Below, in pieces: positions 42,640 to 48,227 of a stretch of DNA of 48,227 nucleotides; positions within the stretch are counted from its first letter, which is position 1, and each line of letters begins with the position of its first letter. The notes under the pieces were generated by a model that searched no databases, was not told the DNA's origin, and saw only the letters and a program-made list of their open reading frames with translations. Origin of the DNA: an uncultured Oscillospiraceae bacterium (lineage in GTDB: Bacteria; Bacillota; Clostridia; Oscillospirales; Ruminococcaceae). Made by a program: the position numbers and the translations under genes. The stretch is taken from assembly GCA_949300115.1 (NCBI GenBank), contig CASGDD010000036.1:1-48227 (forward strand). Reading direction: 5' to 3'.

Positions 42640-44010
42640 ATGATCCATCGATACCAGCTGCGCGGCTTCAATATCGTGCTGGATGTGGGCAGCGGAGCCG
42701 TCCATCTGTTTGATGAGCTGAGCTATCATCTGGTGGGTACACTGACCCCACCGCTGCCCGACCGCGTTCCGGAGGCGCTGTTGGGGCAGCTCGCCGCCTA
42801 TGGTACCCCCGATGAAATACGGGAAGCCTACGCCGAGATTCGTTCGCTCGCCGAGCAGGGTGAGCTCTTTACCGACGACAGCTACGCGGAATGTGCGGAC
42901 ATGCTGGGGATGGCGCCGATCAAGGCGATGTGCCTGCATATCGCGCACGACTGCAACCTGCGCTGCGACTACTGCTTTGCCTCCACCGGTGATTACAAGG
43001 GCGGCCGGGCACTGATGAGCCGGGAGGTCGGACTGAAGGCAATCGACTACCTGATTGCCCACTCGGGCAACCGTCACAACCTCGAGGTCGATTTCTTCGG
43101 CGGCGAACCGCTGATGAACTGGGAGGTGGTCGAGGAGGTCGTCCGCTACGCCCGGTCGAAGGAGGCCGCCTGCAACAAAAATTTCCGATTCACCGTGACC
43201 ACCAACGGTCTGCTCTTGGATGAGGAGAAGATCGACTTTATCAACCGGGAGATGTCCAACGTCGTTCTGTCGATCGATGGGCGCCGGGAGGTCCACGACA
43301 AATTGCGGGTGACCGCCAACGGCAAGGGCAGCTACGATCTCATCCTGCCCAAAATGCAACAGCTGGTTGCCGCACGTGACCGGGACAAGGACTACTACGT
43401 CCGCGGGACCTTCACCAAATATAACCTCGATTTTGCCAACGACGTGCTGCATCTGCGGGAGCAGGGCTTCGATCAGATCTCGGTCGAACCGGTCGTCTCC
43501 GACCCCGAACTCAGCTACGCGATCACCGAGGAGGATCTTCCCACCATCTATGCCGAATATGAACGGCTGGCTGACCTGCTGATCGAACGCAGAAGGGCAG
43601 GGGACACGATCAACTTTTTCCATTTTATGATCGATCTCAGCCAGGGTCCCTGCGCCATCAAACGGCTGCGCGGCTGCGGCTGCGGCAACGAGTATGTCGC
43701 CATCACCCCACAGGGGGATGTCTACCCCTGCCACCAGTTCGTCGGTCTCGACGGCTGGAAGATGGGCAGTGTCTTCGACGGCAGCTGCGACGAAAAAATC
43801 AAGGCGACCTTCGCCCATACCCACGTGCTCTCCAAACCCGACTGCTCCGCCTGCTGGGCCAAATTCTACTGCAGCGGCGGCTGCAGCGCCCAGAATTTCC
43901 AGCGGGAAGGGGACATCCGCAAACCGCATACGATCGCCTGTGACCTCGAGCGCAAACGGGTCGAATGTGCCATTATGATCCAGGCGGCCCTCGCGTCCGA
44001 TCCCGAGTAA
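42640..44010 (+). CDS. scfB: Radical SAM SCIFF peptide maturase
   Basis: A 456-residue radical SAM enzyme with an N-terminal peptide-recognition segment (1-90). The CxxxCxxC cluster is Cys105, Cys109, Cys112 in HDCNLRCDYC. GGEP-type FFGGEPLMNW, TTNGLLL and the C-terminal SPASM region with GCGCGNEYVAITPQGDVYPCHQF and CSACWAKFYCSGGC bind auxiliary iron-sulphur clusters; only short parts are quoted. It forms thioether bonds in SCIFF. ATG 42640 follows gaaaggaagg. A strong terminator follows; no export gene is adjacent. Confidence 0.96.
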   Translation: MIHRYQLRGFNIVLDVGSGAVHLFDELSYHLVGTLTPPLPDRVPEALLGQLAAYGTPDEIREAYAEIRSLAEQGELFTDDSYAECADMLGMAPIKAMCLHIAHDCNLRCDYCFASTGDYKGGRALMSREVGLKAIDYLIAHSGNRHNLEVDFFGGEPLMNWEVVEEVVRYARSKEAACNKNFRFTVTTNGLLLDEEKIDFINREMSNVVLSIDGRREVHDKLRVTANGKGSYDLILPKMQQLVAARDRDKDYYVRGTFTKYNLDFANDVLHLREQGFDQISVEPVVSDPELSYAITEEDLPTIYAEYERLADLLIERRRAGDTINFFHFMIDLSQGPCAIKRLRGCGCGNEYVAITPQGDVYPCHQFVGLDGWKMGSVFDGSCDEKIKATFAHTHVLSKPDCSACWAKFYCSGGCSAQNFQREGDIRKPHTIACDLERKRVECAIMIQAALASDPE

Positions 44011-44109
44011 GAACAGCTGTTATCCGGCTGCGGAAGAGGGAAATCGACCCCATCTGCGGGTTACGAACCTCTGATTCATGGTTTTCTGGCACACTTTGCA
44101 TAGCTTTCC

Positions 44110-44146
44110 AAGCCCCCAGCGGTCTCTGAAACCGTTGGGGGCTTTT
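44110..44146 (+). terminator. Terminator after scfB
   Basis: A 14-bp stem (44110-44123 with 44131-44144, one G-T pair) with loop CTCTGAA is followed by TTTTGG. Confidence 0.87.
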
Positions 44147-44203
44147 GGTTGTCAAGCCGCAAGATATGGTAGTTTCCATAATGTTGTTACCATAACATTT
44201 TGT

Positions 44204-44231
44204 TAGAATACATAATTTAGATTACATAATT
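44204..44231 (+). repeat. Tandem 14-bp repeat in an AT-rich gap
   Basis: TAGAATACATAATT (44204-44217) is followed at once by TAGATTACATAATT (44218-44231), one mismatch. Just upstream AATGTT and AACATT form an inverted repeat. The whole 44147-44320 stretch is AT-rich against a GC-rich background. The rest of the gap up to spoIIM holds a possible promoter and nothing else that I recognise. Confidence 0.75.
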
Positions 44232-44273
44232 TGAGATGGGTTGACAAAATCGCAGGATTCTTCCGCCGATTTC

Positions 44274-44302
44274 TTGCAGTTTCCTCAAAAAACGTATAAG
44301 AT
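44274..44302 (+). promoter_or_regulatory. Possible promoter ahead of spoIIM
   Basis: TTGCAG (44274-44279) and TAAGAT (44297-44302) are 17 bp apart. A perfect TTGACA at 44241 has no -10 at the right distance. A sigma-E promoter would be expected for spoIIM, and I cannot confirm one. Confidence 0.35.
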
Positions 44303-44410
44303 AGATATCACATCTTCTTTTAAAATCGCTCTGTCGCCCACCGTTTGTCCACATATCCGCGCCACCTTTCGCATAGGGATACAGTACAAGCCCCCGGAAG
44401 GATGATGCAG

Positions 44411-45073
44411 ATGATCTGGACCAACGGCCGGCATCCCTATATAACTGCAAGACGCCCTGCCAGACGGGCGCCTCAAACGCTTCTCCGGTCGATTCGACAC
44501 CGCGGCAGACTGCTGCTTTTCTGTCTGCTGTTTGCTGCCGGGCTGGTGGGCGGGCTGCTGCTCGCGCCCTCCTTTCCGGCCAGCAGTCCCCTCAATTTGG
44601 GCGGTATTGCCGAAGTTTTCCTCACCGACCGGCTCGGCCAGACGGCCTCTGAGACCTTTCTTTCCTCCTTCTACGCCACCCTGATTTTCCTGGTCCTTCT
44701 GTTCTTTTTGGGTTTTTGTGCTGTATCGGCTCCCCTGATTCTGGCCATTCCGCTCTTCCACGGATTGGGTTTGGGCGCGTCGATGGGGCATTTGATGATG
44801 TACAATGGAACGCCCGGCATGATCTTTTCGCTGGCGATCCTGCTGCCGCCTGCTCTGATACGGGCATTTGCCGTCTGTTCGGGCTGCGGCGAAGCGTTTG
44901 GTCTCTCGCTGATGCTGCTCTCCGCCATCACCAGTGAAGCGGGCAGGGGCGGCATGGCCGGACGGTCAAAACGATACTGCAGGCATTTTTTGCTGCTGGT
45001 CCTCCTCGCAGCGTGCGGCGCGCTGCTCGATGTCATCCTGCTGGCAGCACTTGCAGGTTCGGTTGTTTTGTAG
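44411..45073 (+). CDS. spoIIM: Stage II sporulation protein M (SpoIIM-like)
   Basis: A 220-residue membrane protein with about five hydrophobic segments; the clearest are 33-53, 90-110 and 195-218. In Bacillus SpoIIM works with SpoIID and SpoIIP in peptidoglycan remodelling during engulfment. The pattern GASMGHLMMYNG followed by ILLPPALIRAFAVCSG is typical of SpoIIM. ATG 44411 is chosen among several ATGs (44402, 44405) because ggaagg is nine bases before it. The spoIIM-xerD order is common in Firmicutes. xerD starts 20 nt after the stop. Confidence 0.85.
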   Translation: MIWTNGRHPYITARRPARRAPQTLLRSIRHRGRLLLFCLLFAAGLVGGLLLAPSFPASSPLNLGGIAEVFLTDRLGQTASETFLSSFYATLIFLVLLFFLGFCAVSAPLILAIPLFHGLGLGASMGHLMMYNGTPGMIFSLAILLPPALIRAFAVCSGCGEAFGLSLMLLSAITSEAGRGGMAGRSKRYCRHFLLLVLLAACGALLDVILLAALAGSVVL

Positions 45074-45093
45074 ATGGAGAGTGGGGTTCTCGA

Positions 45094-45999
45094 ATGAAGG
45101 AAAATGAAAATCTGCTGGAAGCCTTCCGGGACTATCTGGAGGACGAAAAGAAGGTCTCTGCCAACACACTGGAATCCTATATGCGGGATATGAACAGCTT
45201 TCGTTCCTTCTGGGAAACGGATCATCCGGACAGCAGCCTGACCCAGGCTGACGAGGCGGCGATCGAACGGTACGTCGCCTTTCTCAAGGAACATGGCAAA
45301 AGCAACGCCACGGTGATCCGTGGCATTGCTTCGATGCGGAATTTTTACCAATATCTCATGCGGCGCGAGCTGTGCAGCCACAATCCCGCCCGAACCATCA
45401 AGGCGGAGCGGGAGGACAAAAAGCTGCCGGAAATTCTCACCAATGCCGAAATTGACCAGCTGCTGCTGAGTCCCGACATCGCAACACCCAAAGGCTGTCG
45501 GGACAAGGCGATGCTCGAGCTGCTCTACGCGACCGGTATCCGGGTCAGTGAGTTGATCAATCTGCAGGTGGACGATGTCAACCTCCAGCTCGGCATGCTC
45601 AACTGCCACAGCGACCGCAGCCAGCGGTTCATCCCCATCTATGCCGAAGCGGTTGGCGCGCTCAGCGACTACCTCTACCGGGTGCGCCCGCTCATCGTCT
45701 CCGACCGGTCCAACCAAAATCTCTTTGTCAACCTCAATGGCAAACAGCTGACACGACAGGGCTTTTGGAAGATTATCAAGTATTATGCTGAACGCACCGG
45801 GATCAAAAAGGATATCACCCCGCACACCCTGCGCCATTCCTTCGCGGCCCATCTGTTTGAAAACGGTGCGCAGCTCAAGGATATCAAGGATATGCTGGGT
45901 CATGCCGATATCTCCTCGACCCAGGTATATGCCCAGCTGGCCAAGAGCAAATATCGGGATGTCTACAACCGCTACCATCCTCGCGCACATTCCTCCTGA
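45094..45999 (+). CDS. xerD: XerD-type tyrosine recombinase lacking the usual hairpin lysine
   Basis: A 301-residue recombinase, normal XerD length, with an N-terminal SAM-like domain (1-105) and a C-terminal catalytic domain. Arg150 (ATGIRVSEL), His244 and Arg247 (PHTLRH), His270 (MLGHADISSTQ) and Tyr279 are all in place. The beta-2/beta-3 hairpin, which in XerD carries the catalytic Lys in a GKGNKER-like turn, here reads GMLNCHSDRSQRFIP and has no Lys. ATG 45094 follows gatggagagtgggg. XerC/XerD resolve chromosome dimers at dif; the missing Lys casts doubt on normal cleavage by this copy unless Arg175 or another residue substitutes. Confidence 0.93.
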   Translation: MKENENLLEAFRDYLEDEKKVSANTLESYMRDMNSFRSFWETDHPDSSLTQADEAAIERYVAFLKEHGKSNATVIRGIASMRNFYQYLMRRELCSHNPARTIKAEREDKKLPEILTNAEIDQLLLSPDIATPKGCRDKAMLELLYATGIRVSELINLQVDDVNLQLGMLNCHSDRSQRFIPIYAEAVGALSDYLYRVRPLIVSDRSNQNLFVNLNGKQLTRQGFWKIIKYYAERTGIKKDITPHTLRHSFAAHLFENGAQLKDIKDMLGHADISSTQVYAQLAKSKYRDVYNRYHPRAHSS

Positions 46000-46039
46000 G
46001 CTTGATCTTTCCAGATCAAACCGATCCCCATCACAGCAA

Positions 46040-46074
46040 CGGCCGGCCACCCAATCGGGTAGCCGGCCGGTTTT
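46040..46074 (+). terminator. Terminator after xerD
   Basis: CGGCCGGC (46040-46047) pairs with GCCGGCCG (46062-46069), extended inside by ACCC/GGGT, then TTTT. Confidence 0.85.
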
Positions 46075-46101
46075 CCGTTAAAAAATTCCCGTCCGGTTTG
46101 G

Positions 46102-46130
46102 TTGTCATAGCCCCGGACATCTGCTATCCT
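46102..46130 (+). promoter_or_regulatory. Sigma-A-type promoter of the lipoprotein gene at 46215
   Basis: TTGTCA (46102-46107) and TATCCT (46125-46130) are 17 bp apart with a TGC extended -10, 84 nt before the start. Confidence 0.6.
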
Positions 46131-46214
46131 TATAGTATCATCGCATCGTATCTGCCGACCGTCATACGTCACCCCCATGTTCGGCGCCTTTTGATTCGAA
46201 AGGAGGATCTGCCC

Positions 46215-47276
46215 ATGCTCCGACACCTATCCGTGCTGCTGATCCTGCTGCTGGGATTGACCGGCTGTTCATCGGGCTTAGCGACCACCCCGCCGATCGA
46301 TACCGAGATAGAAACCGCGGTTGTCCACCCCGAAACGGGGGCATCCTTCTCGCTGAACCATGCCCTTTCCGACCTCGAGGAACTGCTCGGTACCGGCCAA
46401 TCGGTTACCGATCCCTCCGCGCCGCCGTCACCCTTCGACCGGATCTCCTACCCGGAGGAGGGACTTACACTGACTGTCAACCGGGAGACGGATGCGCTGG
46501 GATCGGTCTGCCTCCGCTCGACCTCTCCCTGGCGGCTGCTTGGCTTTTCGGTTGCCGACCCGATCACCGAAATCCGTGATACCCTGGGCGAACCGGCCGC
46601 CGTCAAGACAGGCTCCTACTATTTTCTGGATGACCGCTACCAACCGGTTGACAGCAGCCGGGACGCGGCCTATCTGCTGCGGGTGCAGTCACCCGATGCC
46701 CTTGAGCTGAAGAAATTGCAGCTGCCCGAGCGGGGCATCTTCTTCGCCGTCCACGAGGACAAGCGCAGCATCGACCTGGCCATGACGGTGGACGAGGTCA
46801 TCGATATCCTCGATGAACAGCCGGTGACCCCCACCATTCCCGACGATCTGTTGGAGGCGCCCTACCAGAGCGGTCCCTTCAACCGGCTGCGGCATATCGG
46901 TGAGGTCCTCGATTTTCCGCAGAACGGCGTCAGTCTGACGGTCATCGGCGACCTCATCCTCGAGATGGTGATCTACGACACCGACCGCCCCAACGGGCTG
47001 GACATCTGGGCGGTCCGCCAGCTGACCCACCATCCCACACTGGACTATATGACCGCCCGTACTCCCGCCATCGTCGAGCCCTATATCTACGGTTCGCCCG
47101 GTCCATCGGGCGAATATCCCTACCAAAACCGCCTGGCTTCCCAGTACTTTGAACGGGATGGGACATTTTTGGAGGGCTCGGTGGGAGAGGTTGTTGTCCA
47201 GGCGCTGCTGCCCGGGCAGGAGGGGCATTCGATCGCCGGGTTCAGTCTCTTTCTCTGGCTGCTGTCCCAGTGGTAA
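46215..47276 (+). CDS. Predicted lipoprotein of unknown function (family copy C)
   Basis: A 353-residue exported lipoprotein: short basic start, hydrophobic 5-14, lipobox LTGC with Cys18, then a Thr/Pro linker. ATG 46215 follows aaaggagg (46199-46206). The body looks like repeated short beta-rich modules. ITEIRDTLGEP resembles TEDELRAALGEP of copy A, SYPEEGLTL resembles RFPDAGLEL of the partial gene at 1-288, and PGQEGHS near the end resembles PGDAEGHS of copy A. A second module-like stretch, MTVDEVIDILDEQP, suggests an internal repeat. No enzymatic motif is recognised. A bidirectional terminator follows. Confidence 0.8.
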   Translation: MLRHLSVLLILLLGLTGCSSGLATTPPIDTEIETAVVHPETGASFSLNHALSDLEELLGTGQSVTDPSAPPSPFDRISYPEEGLTLTVNRETDALGSVCLRSTSPWRLLGFSVADPITEIRDTLGEPAAVKTGSYYFLDDRYQPVDSSRDAAYLLRVQSPDALELKKLQLPERGIFFAVHEDKRSIDLAMTVDEVIDILDEQPVTPTIPDDLLEAPYQSGPFNRLRHIGEVLDFPQNGVSLTVIGDLILEMVIYDTDRPNGLDIWAVRQLTHHPTLDYMTARTPAIVEPYIYGSPGPSGEYPYQNRLASQYFERDGTFLEGSVGEVVVQALLPGQEGHSIAGFSLFLWLLSQW

Positions 47277-47316
47277 AAATCTCGATGATCTCATAGATGA
47301 TATAAAAAATATTTTT

Positions 47317-47371
47317 AGAAAAACAGGGCCTGCATCGGATTCTCTCTCGATGCAGGCCCTGTTCTTTCTTT
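47317..47371. terminator. Bidirectional terminator between the lipoprotein and XerC-like genes
   Basis: A perfect 16-bp stem (47322-47337 with 47348-47363, 10-nt loop). On the plus strand it is followed by CTTTCTTTTT; on the minus strand by TTTCTAAAAAT. It serves both convergent genes. Confidence 0.92.
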
Positions 47372-48227
47372 TTATCTCCCATCTCCATCGGACGACCCCT
47401 TGTCGGCCTGTGCCGGAACATCCTCCGTTTCGGATACCACGTTATCCGCTTCCGCACGATCGATCCCCGGCGGTTGGGGCGGCAGCTTGGGACGGACGGG
47501 CGGGTGGACACCGGATAAAGGCGAACGCTCGGCCGCACGGGCGACCTGTTCATCCGAGACATGGGTGTAGATCTCGGTGGTCGCGATGTTCTCATGTCCC
47601 AAAATCTCCTTGAGCACCCGGATGTCGACATGGCCATACTGGTAGAGCAGGGTCGCCGCGGTGTGCCGCAGCTTGTGAACCGAATAGCCCAACCCTTCCA
47701 AACCGCTGAGATGGAGACTGTCCTCGACAATCTGCTGCACCCGACGCCCGGAAATCCGTTTGTGCCGGCTGGAAAGGAAGAGCGCATCCCGGTCGCCGCT
47801 GCCGGCAGCATCCTCACCGCGCACCCGCAGATAGGCCTCCAGCGCCTCCAGGCAGGCGTCGTTGAGGTAGACCATCCGTTCCTTGTTTCCCTTACCAAGC
47901 ACGATCATAAACGGCCGTTCGTCCCGAAGATGCAGGCTGGAGAGATTCAGTCCCACCAGTTCACTGAGTCGGATACCGCAATTTAAAAAGATCGTCAGCA
48001 TACAAAAATCCCGCTCGCGATGGGTGGATTCCGCCTCGCGCGCCGAGGAGAGCAGCTCCAAACTTTCCTCAAGCGAAAGAAAACGCGGCAGCGACTTTTT
48101 GATTTTGGGCGAATCGAGGTGCAGGGTCGGATTGTTGTGGATGGGCCGCACCGCTTTGTCGTTGAGATAGCCATAAAACCCGCGCAGGCAGGAAACCTTG
48201 CGCGCCAGGGTGGTTGCGCTGTTGGAA
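47372..48227 (-). CDS. XerC-like tyrosine recombinase with a C-terminal extension (N-terminus outside window)
   Basis: The visible 284 residues begin inside the N-terminal DNA-binding domain (ARKVSCLRGFYGYLNDK) and run off the window. The catalytic set is complete: Arg in NCGIRLSEL, Lys in VLGKGNKER, His and Arg in HKLRHTAATLL, His in LGHENIATTEIY, and the nucleophilic Tyr in EIYTHV. The normal end AERSPLS is followed by about 46 extra residues, Pro-rich then acidic, that I do not recognise. It could be XerC, partner of XerD at 45094, or an independent recombinase; there is no mobile element boundary in sight. The stop is just past the shared terminator. Confidence 0.93.
   Translation of the reverse strand, partial: SNSATTLARKVSCLRGFYGYLNDKAVRPIHNNPTLHLDSPKIKKSLPRFLSLEESLELLSSAREAESTHRERDFCMLTIFLNCGIRLSELVGLNLSSLHLRDERPFMIVLGKGNKERMVYLNDACLEALEAYLRVRGEDAAGSGDRDALFLSSRHKRISGRRVQQIVEDSLHLSGLEGLGYSVHKLRHTAATLLYQYGHVDIRVLKEILGHENIATTEIYTHVSDEQVARAAERSPLSGVHPPVRPKLPPQPPGIDRAEADNVVSETEDVPAQADKGSSDGDGR

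Noticed and set aside
44180-44260. CRISPR array or dif site near spoIIM/xerD
   Set aside because: Only two copies of a 14-bp unit and no spacers, so not CRISPR. The AT-rich palindromes do not match the Firmicute dif arrangement of two 11-bp arms around a 6-bp centre.

Overview
The window looks like chromosomal core from a GC-rich, spore-forming, Gram-positive anaerobe of the class Clostridia. An Oscillospiraceae/Ruminococcaceae-type genome fits best, but that placement is inferred from gene content and not from a search. The evidence is a complete spoIIIAA-AH sporulation operon, spoIIM, a Tyr T-box leader, a lysine riboswitch, the SCIFF peptide with its radical SAM maturase, frequent GTG/TTG starts behind strong Shine-Dalgarno sites, and the gene order nusB-xseA-xseB-ispA-dxs-tlyA-argR-recN. 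No tRNA, rRNA, prophage, insertion sequence or CRISPR array is visible.

Layout. (1) 1-1741: three related lipoprotein-type genes, the first cut by the window edge and the third convergent with the second. (2) 1.8-8.9 kb: rplS with its own promoter and terminator, then a tightly packed run of two tandem signal peptidases, rbgA, an RNase HII-YraN fusion, an M19 dipeptidase, thrC and a metallophosphoesterase. (3) 8.9-17.2 kb: proteostasis block tig-clpP-clpX-lon, then engB and lysA, closed by a terminator. (4) 17.3-22.3 kb: spoIIIAA-AH. (5) 22.3-33.2 kb: Asp23/Gls24 protein, nusB, a TsaD-like protein, xseAB, ispA, a divergent PAP2 protein, dxs, tlyA, nadK, argR, recN. (6) 33.2-34.9 kb: T-box leader and tyrS. 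(7) 34.9-38.6 kb, minus strand: lysine riboswitch, asd, dapA, dapB and a freestanding aspartokinase-type ACT protein. (8) 38.6-42.1 kb: queA, tgt, yajC and a TIGR04086-like membrane protein. (9) 42.2-44.1 kb: scfA-scfB. (10) 44.2-46.1 kb: AT-rich intergenic stretch, spoIIM, xerD. (11) 46.1-48.2 kb: a fourth member of the lipoprotein family, then, on the minus strand, a second tyrosine recombinase cut by the window end.

How the genes fit together. The aspartate pathway is split over three sites: thrC, lysA, and the riboswitch-controlled asd-dapA-dapB-ACT operon. Translation and protein quality control dominate the first third: ribosomal protein, ribosome-assembly GTPases, trigger factor, ClpXP, Lon. 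Isoprenoid supply is paired (dxs and ispA), and queuosine tRNA modification is paired (queA and tgt).

There is no obvious defence island or mobile system. The points most worth a second look are the paralogous lipoprotein family at both ends of the window, a XerD homologue lacking the usual beta-hairpin catalytic lysine next to a XerC-like enzyme that keeps it, the ACT-only protein at the end of the lysine operon, the RNase HII-YraN fusion, the paired hairpins between the SCIFF peptide and its maturase, and near-duplicate promoters in front of rplS and lepB.
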